Assembly: GCA_021776825.1 (NCBI GenBank)
Contig: JAJFFG010000007.1
Span: 1-48,486 of the forward strand
Source of the DNA: Planctomycetota bacterium
GTDB lineage: Bacteria; Planctomycetota; JAJSAM01; JAJVHW01
Direction of reading: 5' to 3'
Length of the DNA stretch: 48,486 nt
The first letter of the stretch is position 1, and each line of letters opens with the position of its first letter. A program made the translations under genes and the position numbers. Under the pieces are notes generated by a model that searched no databases, had not been told where the DNA came from, and was given only the letters and a program-made list of their open reading frames with translations. This document shows positions 26,084 to 34,675 of this stretch, one piece after another.

Positions 26084-26800
26084 TCAGGCCACGCATCGGG
26101 GGCCGCACGTTGCGCGTGGCGCAGTGCGGACCGAGCGCTGCAGAGCGTGCTCGGCGGCGCTGTGCGCGAGTGAGCGACGCCGCCGCCGCCTGACGAACAC
26201 GGCCAGTCCTGCCAGTCCGAGGCCGAACAACGCCCACGTGCCGGGTTCGGGGTTGGTCACGATCGTGGAGCGAATGTCTGCGCCCGCGTTGCCCGTGGTC
26301 GGAGCGAGGTCCGTGGTGAAGTTGCTCCAAGCCTGGGCCGGACTCGCCAGACTGGAGCCCTGGATGAAGAACCTGAAGTTCTGGGTGCCGCCGGACGTTC
26401 CGGCCACCACACCAGGACGGCTCGTGACGCCGACGAAGTAGTGCGAACCAGACACCAGTCCGACGCTCGGGGTGAACTGAAAGACCGTTCGGGTACCGCT
26501 GAGGGCGAACGGCGTGCCGGACCAGATGGGGCTTCCCGTCGGTGTGCTGGAACCGTCGGTTGCGTACACGACCGCAGCGACGGTCGTGCCCCCAGTGATG
26601 TCTTTCAGTTCGAGCGTGAAGGTGAACAACCGCTCGTCGTCGGCGAGAAACGTCCCCCCGGCCGTGCGATCGGCACCGTCGGTACCGGAGCCGAATCCCG
26701 ATGTGTTGTCGATCGTACCGGCGTGCGCAGCCGACACGCCTCCGAGCCCTACCGCAACGACCACCGCGAACGACCGCGTGGTCCGGCCCAACCTCGCCAT
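26084..26800 (-). CDS. PEP-CTERM sorting-domain protein with extra C-terminal tail
   Basis: A 238-aa exported protein: signal peptide (SFAVVVAVGLGGVSAAHA), then a Gly/Thr/Ser-rich beta-type body, then a textbook PEP-CTERM signal at 183-209 (NPEPGTWALFGLGLAGLAVF followed by an Arg run). An exosortase would normally cut at the PEP motif after the hydrophobic helix anchors the protein. Normally such proteins end at the Arg cluster; here 29 further residues follow (from SLAHSAAEHA to the Cys-containing end). Because a transposase remnant lies directly downstream, the original stop may have been lost. The ATG at 26800 has a perfect aaggagg. Confidence 0.82.
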   Translation of the reverse strand: MARLGRTTRSFAVVVAVGLGGVSAAHAGTIDNTSGFGSGTDGADRTAGGTFLADDERLFTFTLELKDITGGTTVAAVVYATDGSSTPTGSPIWSGTPFALSGTRTVFQFTPSVGLVSGSHYFVGVTSRPGVVAGTSGGTQNFRFFIQGSSLASPAQAWSNFTTDLAPTTGNAGADIRSTIVTNPEPGTWALFGLGLAGLAVFVRRRRRRSLAHSAAEHALQRSVRTAPRATCGPRCVA

Positions 26801-26807
26801 CGGTACA

Positions 26808-26814
26808 CCTCCTT
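26808..26814 (-). promoter_or_regulatory. Ribosome binding site of the PEP-CTERM gene
   Basis: cctcctt on the plus strand is aaggagg on the minus strand, 7 bases before the ATG at 26800. It fixes the start in an open frame that otherwise extends 369 bases upstream. Confidence 0.85.
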
Positions 26815-26937
26815 CGAGAGGCGAACACCAGCGCCCGTAGCGAGCGCCGAACTGTCTCAGGAGCGGCGCACGCTCACTCGGGGCCGCGTGCGTTCCAGCC
26901 CAGTTCAGACCTAGAGAGTCGCTGACCGCCGAAGCGG

Positions 26938-26967
26938 CCGCAACTCCAATTCCAAGTAGAGTTGCGG
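26938..26967. other. 9-bp inverted repeat between the PEP-CTERM and zinc-ribbon/TPR genes
   Basis: ccgcaactc (26938-26946) and gagttgcgg (26959-26967) can pair around a 12-base loop. The gene-free stretch 26801-27196 also holds ccaggcc/ggcctgg at 27019-27052. Either could end transcription of the upstream TPR gene, which stops at 27197, or belong to the PEP-CTERM gene's leader. I see no gene and no certain promoter in this stretch. Confidence 0.4.
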
Positions 26968-27196
26968 AGTTGGGGGCCGGCTCGACGTCCAGGACCCTCG
27001 GATGCCCCGTTCGCTCCACCAGGCCCGCTGCTCCCACCGAACGCCGGCCTGGTATCGCATCCTCGTTCCGGCGCTCGGCCCACCCGCAGATCGTCGCGAG
27101 ACCGCCGTCCCCAGGTAGGCACGGCCGCGCCCCCGACCCGCATCCGCTCCCGTCTACTGTCGTCCCCACGCTGCGCGGAGGAGCACGGGCCCCATC

Positions 27197-30100
27197 TCAG
27201 TCCGCCGTCGTGGCAAGCAGCGCGCGTGCGTCGGCAGACCAAGGCGCCTCCGGCGCGTCGGCGAGCGCGCGTAGCAGCAACTCGCGCGCGGCAGCGATGT
27301 GCCCCTCTCGCGACTCGACGAGCGCAAGGTGGTAGCGAGCCTCGGCGCGCGCGCCGTTGTGAATGGACTCCTCGAAGAGTATCCGGGCCGTGGCAACGTC
27401 GCCCTCGAGCCAGCACAGACGGCCCAGAGTGTCCGCGACATCCGGATCCCCGGGGACGATCCTCCTTGCACGCTGCGCCAATTCCAGCGCCCGCGCGAGT
27501 TGCGATCGGCGGCGTGCAGCCTGGGCGTCCGTGATCACCGGAGGTGGGTCGCCGATCGACTCGGCGAGGGCCGCGGCCAAGTTGTTGAGGGCGACGGCGT
27601 CGCGAGGGTCCTCGGTGACGAGACCCTCCAGGATGCCCTGCGCCTCAACGGTCTCGTGGGAGACGTTCAGCAGTAGCGCCGCGACATGGAGTCTCACGGT
27701 ACGGTCGGTGACGCCGGCGGCGAGTGCTGCGCGGTACGAGGTGATCGCCCGGGCGTGGTCACCCCGCTCCTCGGCGATCGCCGCCGCGCGGAGCCAGGCC
27801 CGGGCGTAGTCCGGGCCGGCTGCAGCGAACCGGCGGAGCGCATCCTCGGTCCGACCCGCACCCAGGTCTGCCTCGGCGAGCAGCGCCAACGCGACGCCCC
27901 GAGGCCTACCCAACCGACCGACCTCGGCGGTCGCGGCGTCCCAGCGACCGGCGTCGAGAAGGAGGCGCGTCGCCGCGAGCACCGGCAGCGACTCTCGGGG
28001 GGCACACGCATGCGCGCGGTTGAACGCCGCAACCGCGGCGTCGGTGTCACCCGCCAGTGCCAGAGCCTCGGCAAGTGCGCGGTGCGCGAATGCCTGCAAG
28101 GGCGCCAGTTCCACTGCCCTGCGCGCGTGAACCAGTGCCCTCGACGCGTCCCCCGCGAACACCGCACACCCGGCAAGTCCATACTCGAGCTGAGCGCCGC
28201 CGCATCCCGCCGCCGCGGCCTCCCGGAAGTCGACTGCCGCCTCGTCCGTGCGCGCAGATTGCAGACGCATCAGGCCCCCGTACAGACGGAGCGCGCCGTG
28301 GTCGGGGTACTGCACAACGAGCCCGTCCAACTCGGCGAGCGCGCGCGCGGTATCCCCACTTGCCTGTTTCGTCAGTGCCTGCACCACGCGCGCGATCAGG
28401 TTCTCCGGTTCCTGCTCCAGTATCTTCCGACACTGGACCGCGGAGAGATCGGGAAGGCCCAACTCGTAGAGCGTGGCTGCAAGCGCCACGCGCGCACTCG
28501 TCCAGTCCGGGGCGAGTGTCAGCGTCTCCTCCAGTGCGGCGCGCCCGGAGGCGCCATGGCCGGCCCCGAGGCGCCGGCTCGCCTCTTCGTAGAGAAGTGT
28601 CGCAAGCGCACCGCGCACGGCTGCGTTGATCGGCTCAATCTCGATACTCCGGCGCAGCGCGCGGATGGCGGAGTCCCGGTCGCCTGTTCGCTCGCGCAGG
28701 TCGGCGACTTCGTACCAGGTCGCTGCCTCGGTGGGGCGCAGTGCAACGAAGCGCTCCATCCGCTGCAGCGCGGACACCGTGTCTCCCGCCGCCAGCGCCA
28801 GCCTCGCATCGACTCGCAGCAACTCGACGGAGCCCTCGGGATGCGCGGCCAGGCGCTCCCGCAGTGCCGTGAGCCGGCCAGTGTTCATGTCGGTCGGCGA
28901 CGCCGCGAGCGCGTCGGAGAGTTGCGAGAGTGTCGACAGGTCGGCATCCGTTGAGGCGGCGAAGGGGTCGATCAGTCGCAGCGCTTCTGCGGACCTGCCC
29001 CGCGTCAGCAGAAGCGCCACGAGTGCGTGTACCAGGACCGGATCGTCCGGATGGACAGCGATCGCGTCGCGCAGTCCGGCCTCGGCTTCGTCGAGTCGCC
29101 CGACGGCCGCCAGCAGATACGAGCGTGACGCTGCCCCGCGGGGATCGTTCGATGCCGGGAGCGTCGCCACCGCCTCGTCTGGGCGCCCGTCGAGGACACG
29201 CGACCACGCGAGGAGTTCCCGCACCTCGATCGTCGCGGGCTGCGCTCCGAAGCTCTCGATGATGTGAGCCTCCGCGGCGTGCGCACCGCTGAAGAGGAGC
29301 AGGGCCCGCGCGCGAAGCGCCTTCGCACTCTCGTCGTCTGGCCACGCCATGACGCCAGCCACCGTGACCCGGAGTGCGATCACTGGACGGCCGCAGTCGA
29401 TGGCTGCAGCTCCAAAGACTCGGAAGTCATCGAGCGGCACCCCGTCGGCCAGCACGAGCGATTCCGCCATCGCGTCCAGTTCCGGGTCGTAGGCGCCGCC
29501 GGCGGCACAACCAGTGACGTAGACCAACTCCCTTGCGGCCGGATCGTCTGGAGTGATCGCGACCCAGCGCCGCGCAAGGACGAACGCGTCACGGGTCGAT
29601 CCCTCGGCGGAAGCGAGACGCGACGACCACGCGAGAGCGGAGGCTTCGTCCGGGTTGCCTTCGAGCACGCGCCCGAGGGCGGCGCCGGCTGCCGCCTCGT
29701 CCACCGTCGGTTCGCGACCCGCGACGATCGCTTGCCAGAGACCCGCCAGGCCGATGCCATGGCGGCGCCAAATGAGCGATGGCGCGTCGGGCCGTTCGGC
29801 GAGTGCGGCGTCGTAGCAGGTGTTGGCCCGATCGCGGTCGCCCAAGGCGGCGGCCGCATCCCCACGTGCAGTCAGGAGTTCGGAATCGCTCGTCTCCTCG
29901 CTGCCGGCGGTCTCGAACGCCTCTTCCGGACGGTCGAGGGCGAGCAGGCCATGCACAAGTCTCGTGCGCGCTCGGTCGTTGTCGGGAGACCCCGTGCACA
30001 CGACGCGCAGCGCGAGGACGGCACCTTCGACGTCGCCCGCACTCGACAGGGCATCGATCAAGTCCGCCGCGGCGTCCGCGTCGCGCTCGATCGTGTCCGC

Positions 30101-31177
30101 GACGGCGGCACGCGCGTCGTCGTTGCGGCCCTCCTGAGTCAGGAACCGAACTCTGGCGGCACGGGCCGCCGTGCTGCCGCGCTCGAGCGACGCGGCGCGT
30201 CGGTAGAGGCGCGCGACATCGGTGCGGCGGAGTTGCGCGTCGAGGTCGGCGACCACGGCGAGCGCCAGGGCAGCCGCTGGATCGTCGGGAGACCGAATCG
30301 CAACTCTCTCGGCTTTGGTCCCGAGTTGGGCGGCGAGTGCTTCAGCCCGCGCGCGGTACTTTGCGGCACCCGGAAAGGCGCGCGCCCCGAGCTCGGCCGC
30401 AAGGAGGGTCGATTCGGTCAGTAGAGGTAGATTGGACAGCCCGTCGGCGATGGCGTCGGCAAACTCGTCCGACGCCGCAGCGGGCCGACCAAGGGCGATG
30501 AGCGCATGCGCGCGAACGACGCGCGACTCGGCTTCGTCCGACGCGGCGACGGCGTCGAGTGCCCCACGTGGGTCGCCGCCCGCCAGCCGACACCGCGCAG
30601 CCAGCGTCGCTACACCCGGAGCGGTCGCGCGCAGATCGAACGCACGCTCTATCGCGTCACGCGCTTCGTTCGTCCTGTCCAACCGGAAGCACGCGACGGC
30701 GAGCAGGTACCACGCCGTCGCGTCGTCGGGCCCGGCGCGCGCCTCGGTCTCCGACGCGGACGGAACAGCGGTCGCACCGGCTCGTTCGGCCAGTACCGCA
30801 ACGAGCCGGATACGCGCCATCTCGTCCCGCCCACTGCGGAGATCCTGAGCTGCCCTGTCGAACTCGGTGCGTCGCGATGGGTGCGAATCGACCTGAGATG
30901 CGATGACGATGAGCGCGATCGTGCCCACGAGCAGGGCGCCGAGGACGGCTACGCGCGCCCAGGTCCGCAGGAGCCGGATCCAGGTCCGCACGAGCTGGAC
31001 CCGGTACGGCCACGGCGTCTCCCGTTCCTCGCCGCACTCTCCACACGCAGACGAGTAGGTCGAGAGCACGGCTCCGCAGATGCACAGCGCCAACTGGTCC
31101 GCGCCGCAATGGAGGCAGTTGGACCGAGACACGTCGGTCTTCTTTCCACACTCGCAGCAGCGGACGAACTCGGCCAT
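27197..31177 (-). CDS. Giant membrane-anchored TPR protein with N-terminal zinc ribbon
   Basis: A 1,326-aa protein, ATG at 31177. The first 48 residues hold eight or nine Cys in pairs (CCEC 7-10, CLHC 21-24, CIC 32-34, CGEC 45-48), forming one or two zinc ribbons. A single membrane helix follows (about 75-95, VAVLGALLVGTIALIVIASQ). The remaining ~1,200 residues are tandem TPR-like helical pairs, for example LALAGDTDAAVAAFNRAHAC and LAEADLGAGRTEDALRRFAA. The zinc ribbon should be cytoplasmic and the repeats periplasmic. Its neighbour is a PEP-CTERM gene; exosortase systems often include a large TPR protein (PrsT-type), but those are not known to me to carry a zinc ribbon, so the link is only suggestive. 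Confidence 0.75.
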   Translation of the reverse strand: MAEFVRCCECGKKTDVSRSNCLHCGADQLALCICGAVLSTYSSACGECGEERETPWPYRVQLVRTWIRLLRTWARVAVLGALLVGTIALIVIASQVDSHPSRRTEFDRAAQDLRSGRDEMARIRLVAVLAERAGATAVPSASETEARAGPDDATAWYLLAVACFRLDRTNEARDAIERAFDLRATAPGVATLAARCRLAGGDPRGALDAVAASDEAESRVVRAHALIALGRPAAASDEFADAIADGLSNLPLLTESTLLAAELGARAFPGAAKYRARAEALAAQLGTKAERVAIRSPDDPAAALALAVVADLDAQLRRTDVARLYRRAASLERGSTAARAARVRFLTQEGRNDDARAAVADTIERDADAAADLIDALSSAGDVEGAVLALRVVCTGSPDNDRARTRLVHGLLALDRPEEAFETAGSEETSDSELLTARGDAAAALGDRDRANTCYDAALAERPDAPSLIWRRHGIGLAGLWQAIVAGREPTVDEAAAGAALGRVLEGNPDEASALAWSSRLASAEGSTRDAFVLARRWVAITPDDPAARELVYVTGCAAGGAYDPELDAMAESLVLADGVPLDDFRVFGAAAIDCGRPVIALRVTVAGVMAWPDDESAKALRARALLLFSGAHAAEAHIIESFGAQPATIEVRELLAWSRVLDGRPDEAVATLPASNDPRGAASRSYLLAAVGRLDEAEAGLRDAIAVHPDDPVLVHALVALLLTRGRSAEALRLIDPFAASTDADLSTLSQLSDALAASPTDMNTGRLTALRERLAAHPEGSVELLRVDARLALAAGDTVSALQRMERFVALRPTEAATWYEVADLRERTGDRDSAIRALRRSIEIEPINAAVRGALATLLYEEASRRLGAGHGASGRAALEETLTLAPDWTSARVALAATLYELGLPDLSAVQCRKILEQEPENLIARVVQALTKQASGDTARALAELDGLVVQYPDHGALRLYGGLMRLQSARTDEAAVDFREAAAAGCGGAQLEYGLAGCAVFAGDASRALVHARRAVELAPLQAFAHRALAEALALAGDTDAAVAAFNRAHACAPRESLPVLAATRLLLDAGRWDAATAEVGRLGRPRGVALALLAEADLGAGRTEDALRRFAAAGPDYARAWLRAAAIAEERGDHARAITSYRAALAAGVTDRTVRLHVAALLLNVSHETVEAQGILEGLVTEDPRDAVALNNLAAALAESIGDPPPVITDAQAARRRSQLARALELAQRARRIVPGDPDVADTLGRLCWLEGDVATARILFEESIHNGARAEARYHLALVESREGHIAAARELLLRALADAPEAPWSADARALLATTAD

Positions 31178-31414
31178 CGAGAACGCGAGTGTAAGGGACG
31201 CCGGCCAGGCGAGTGTCCCGACGCCACTCGGCCACGTCCCCGAGAACATCGTCGAGGCCGAACTGGTTGGCGCTCTTCGTCGCCACGGGCTGTGGGCGGC
31301 AGCGACGGAGCGCCCGAAGCCGGGGAGGGAATGCCGACCGGTGAACTCCATCACCGGTCGAAGAGTTTCACCGGTTTCCGTGCTCTCATCGGCGTGCAGA
31401 TCGCGGAGAGCCCC

Positions 31415-32512
31415 TCAGCGCGTGGCGGTCTCGATCAGCTGCCGGTCGTAGCTCGACGTCTTCTTGCCGCGTGGCGTCTCGAAGAAGCGATCAGCCTCAT
31501 CGCGCGCCGCTTCGACGTCGAAGCGCGCCAGCGCGCGGAACGCCCCGGCGACGCGATCAGCGCGATCGTCGCGAATGAACTCGACGAGGATCGAACGCGC
31601 GTCGTCTCCGCCCATCCCGCCGAGGGCCGTGAGCAGGTACCCGCGGACGCCCTTCCAGCCCTCACGGAGGAGCTTGTCGCGAACGAGCGGCGCCGACGTG
31701 GCGTCGCGCAGATTGCCCAGCGCGAGAGCCGCACTCATGAACAGTCCCGAGTCGCCCTGGTGCGCGGCGAGGTACGCGTTCAGGAACTCGCGGACAGCCG
31801 GAGTGTCGGCGACCTGCAGGCTCTGCAGTGCGCCCCACCGCGAGAACTCGGCGACGTCCTCGTCCTTCGCGACCGCGATGAGTTCGTCCTCGTACCCGGG
31901 CTGATGCGTCGTCTTGACCAGCTCGACGAACCACGTGCCCTGGTACCCCGTCCGCAGCATCGCGAGCACGGCGCGATACCCTTCGACGCCGTAGCCGGCT
32001 AGGTCCGCGAGCGCAGCCTTCGCCTGCTCCCCCACCGCGGGATCGGCGCGCTGCGTGTACGTCTGCTTGACGAGACCCTCGGCGGTGATCGCCGCCGCAA
32101 TCACCGTCTCGCCGACGTGCATCTCCTCGGAGATCTTGCGCAGTTTCTCCGGGTTGCGCTCGCCGAACGGGTTGTGGCCCTTGGGCGAGTGCGGCGAGTC
32201 GGGCGTGGGCGGAGGCGCCGGCCCGACCACTGGCTTCCAGTTCAGGATCGGCTTGCCGGACTCGTCCGTCGGCGGCGCGCCAGAGTCGGGCTTCGCGGGA
32301 GTCAGACGCGCACGCGTCCGGCCTGGCTGCGGTGAGCGATCTCTCGCCGAAAGAGCATCCTGGGACGCATCCGCAGCGGGCTCTTCCGACGCCGGAGTTG
32401 TGCCTTCGCTAGGCGCGGTTCCAGCCGGCTCGTCGACGACGAACACGACGGCGGAAAGCGTCGCGACGAGGAGCACGACGATCCCGCCCAGTGCGGCCTT
32501 CGTGCGACTCAT
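31415..32512 (-). CDS. Membrane-anchored HEAT-repeat-like protein
   Basis: A 365-aa protein. A single N-terminal membrane helix (AALGGIVVLLVATLSAVVFV) precedes about 90 residues of Pro/Ser/Ala linker. From about residue 115 there are helical repeats of HEAT type (FSRWGALQSLQVADTPAVRE, FMSAALALGNLRDATSAPLV, VRGYLLTALGGMGGDDARSI). No catalytic motif is visible. It lies 30 bp downstream of the small membrane-protein gene. Confidence 0.65.
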   Translation of the reverse strand: MSRTKAALGGIVVLLVATLSAVVFVVDEPAGTAPSEGTTPASEEPAADASQDALSARDRSPQPGRTRARLTPAKPDSGAPPTDESGKPILNWKPVVGPAPPPTPDSPHSPKGHNPFGERNPEKLRKISEEMHVGETVIAAAITAEGLVKQTYTQRADPAVGEQAKAALADLAGYGVEGYRAVLAMLRTGYQGTWFVELVKTTHQPGYEDELIAVAKDEDVAEFSRWGALQSLQVADTPAVREFLNAYLAAHQGDSGLFMSAALALGNLRDATSAPLVRDKLLREGWKGVRGYLLTALGGMGGDDARSILVEFIRDDRADRVAGAFRALARFDVEAARDEADRFFETPRGKKTSSYDRQLIETATR

Positions 32513-32542
32513 CCGGCGGCTGCTCCACTGCTGGTCACGCGT

Positions 32543-33091
32543 CTAGCGTAGCGCTCCCGCTGGGTCCTGGCACCGCACGCACGCGGAGTCGAGAGGCGAC
32601 GACGCACTCTCTCGCCATGTCGCGTGCCTCAGTCGCCCCACCACGTCCACTCGGTGGACCGTGTGCGCTCGGACTCTCTGTAGCCCGGCAGGAAACGCAC
32701 CCTCGCGTGCGTAGTAGCGCTCGAGAGCCGCTTCGATCTCGTCCCCGCGAGACTTCGTTAGCGCGACCAGGCCGTGGCGGATCAGCACGCCACCCAGGAT
32801 GGACGTGACGAACGCCAGAAGCAGGAGCAGCGCGCCGCGTGCAGCCGCGGCATCGTTGGTCAGGCACTCGCTCGCGAACGTGATGCCGCAACCGAGGATG
32901 CCGAGTGCTGCGATGCCTACGAACGCATCGGCCGCGCTCGTCGCGACCGCGAACACGAAGACGATCACCGCTGCAGCGCGCCGCTCGCTGGGCGTGGTCC
33001 TCCGGATCTCGAACGAAGCGCGCAGCTTCGTGAACGCCGTGGCAGGGCGATGCGGGCGTCGCGGGCTGGCGGGAGGGCTCGTACGCTCCAT
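32543..33091 (-). CDS. Small membrane protein, C-terminal frame uncertain
   Basis: A 182-aa reading from the ATG at 33091 (a GTG at 33100 is possible). A basic N-terminus is followed by two or three hydrophobic helices (AAAVIVFVFAVATSAADAFV, ALLLLLAFVTSILGGVLI), then DEIEAALERYYAREGAFP, a segment often found where a pilin-like or 'YREREGRFP' motif begins. After that the frame becomes Arg/His-rich and unlikely. An adjacent frame reads FLPGYRESERTRSTEWTWWG and stops at 32629-32631, which looks more natural, so a one-base frameshift near 32690-32710 is possible. Confidence 0.5.
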   Translation of the reverse strand: MERTSPPASPRRPHRPATAFTKLRASFEIRRTTPSERRAAAVIVFVFAVATSAADAFVGIAALGILGCGITFASECLTNDAAAARGALLLLLAFVTSILGGVLIRHGLVALTKSRGDEIEAALERYYAREGAFPAGLQRVRAHTVHRVDVVGRLRHATWRESASSPLDSACVRCQDPAGALR

Positions 33092-33175
33092 CACGGCCAC
33101 AGCGTACCGCGCATCGACTCGGTCCGCATCGCGGGCCGGAGGTTCGGCAGGCGGTCGACTCGGCGCGGGGACCGT

Positions 33176-34675
33176 CTACGAGAGGTCGGTGCGCGCTTCG
33201 GCGTAGGGGTCGGTCGCGTGCGCGGGCTCGTCGCGATCGACGTCAGTCTGCTCGATGTGGCCGAGCCAGCCGAGGCTTGGGCGCAGCGGGTGCGACGGCA
33301 GTTCGGGGACGACGTCGAGATCTTCGGGCCGGTGCAGGGTGACCGGCCAGTCCTTGACCGCGAAGGCCTCTCGGACGCTCGGGATGCGCTGCGGGTCGAA
33401 GCCGATCATGCGGGCGCAGGCAAGATCGACGAGGGCCTGGTCGAGACCGGCGAGGATGACGCCGGAGTAGACCGGGTCGGGACGGAGCGGACCCTCGTTC
33501 TCGCCGGTAACGATCGCATCGACGAGCGTGAACCACGGACGTCGAGCGTCGCCGAAGCGACCGTCGCCGCGGGCATAGAGGGCAGCGCGGTTCAGGTCGA
33601 GCACGGTGCGCCATATGGTGTCGTTGCCGTACCAACTGCCTTCGCGATACTTGTCGGGGAACGGCACGACCCGGTTGGAGACGCTCACGGCCTTGCGCAC
33701 TGCGCGGAGCGCCGTGCGCTTGGCACCGGGGCCGGCGGCGTCGACCTCGTAGTCGAGCTTCGAGAGCAGCGCCTTGCGCGACGACGAGCACGGATACTCG
33801 TCTCCGCCAACGTCGGTCGCGCCGGCGCGGTGATGCGGAAGCCACGCCTTGTCGCCATTCAGGCCGACGAGGTTCTTCAGCGCGCACGTCATGCCCGCCT
33901 TGCGGTGCGACTTCAGCTTCGGGAGGTTCAGGAGCACATCCGAGTCGAGCGCGGTGCGCGACATCAGGAACTCGTGCTTGCCGGGATGATGGTGCTGCGG
34001 GGTTGCCTCCGCGTCGTAGCCCGTGACTCTGTAGAGATCGTGGCCGACATCGAGCGGCGCGAGCATGCTGCGCTCGCCGAGATCCACCGGCTGCAGCCCC
34101 TTCGGATCGCTCGCCAGGTCGTGGCGTGCACCGGCGATGCCCGTGTCGTCCTCGAGCGTTCCGATGAGTCGGAAGTCGACGAGGCTGATCGGCACGTCGG
34201 TGCGGTCACGCACGCCTTCGACCATCGAGCGCATGCCGGTGAGCGTGAGCAGTTCCTGGAAGTCACAGCTCTGGAGCGGAGCGTCGCCGATCGTCACCTG
34301 CCCGTCGCCGCGGAGGGCGAGCAGCACGTAGTCGAGAACCGCGCGCACGACGGACGCGTGGGTCACCAGGCAGTCGATGCCACCCGGCCCGTGGTTCTCG
34401 TGCCGCACCATGTTCGGCTTGATGAGGACGCTCATGCCCGGCTCGATCAGCTCGGCGAGCGGGTTCCAATCCGGCGTGCCGTAGCGCGCGCCGTCGAAGC
34501 CGAGCAGACGTAGGCTCTCGCGCACCGCGCCATAGACGCCGTTCGGCGTGCGCACGACGTGCTTGCCGCCGAGCTCGGGGTACGCCTCGCCCGCGTCGAA
34601 CGGGGCTTCGCGGGGATAGCCAGGCGCACCACTCTTCGCGACGGCAACACGGCGGGAGTCGGGACCGTTGCTCAT
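33176..34675 (-). CDS. DUF362-domain protein
   Basis: A 499-aa protein. DUF362 marks are IKPNMVRHENHGPGGIDC near residue 85, LNLPKLKSHRKAGMTCALKN mid-protein and the Gly-rich linkers that follow. DUF362 proteins are poorly characterised; some are iron-sulfur proteins, but I see no ferredoxin-type CxxCxxC cluster here. The ATG overlaps the stop of the CapK-like gene by 4 nt, so the two are co-translated, pointing to a role in the same glycan pathway. Confidence 0.78.
   Translation of the reverse strand: MSNGPDSRRVAVAKSGAPGYPREAPFDAGEAYPELGGKHVVRTPNGVYGAVRESLRLLGFDGARYGTPDWNPLAELIEPGMSVLIKPNMVRHENHGPGGIDCLVTHASVVRAVLDYVLLALRGDGQVTIGDAPLQSCDFQELLTLTGMRSMVEGVRDRTDVPISLVDFRLIGTLEDDTGIAGARHDLASDPKGLQPVDLGERSMLAPLDVGHDLYRVTGYDAEATPQHHHPGKHEFLMSRTALDSDVLLNLPKLKSHRKAGMTCALKNLVGLNGDKAWLPHHRAGATDVGGDEYPCSSSRKALLSKLDYEVDAAGPGAKRTALRAVRKAVSVSNRVVPFPDKYREGSWYGNDTIWRTVLDLNRAALYARGDGRFGDARRPWFTLVDAIVTGENEGPLRPDPVYSGVILAGLDQALVDLACARMIGFDPQRIPSVREAFAVKDWPVTLHRPEDLDVVPELPSHPLRPSLGWLGHIEQTDVDRDEPAHATDPYAEARTDLS

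Noticed and set aside
33176..34675. DUF362 protein as a ferredoxin-type iron-sulfur protein
   Set aside because: No CxxCxxC...C cluster motif is visible in the translation.
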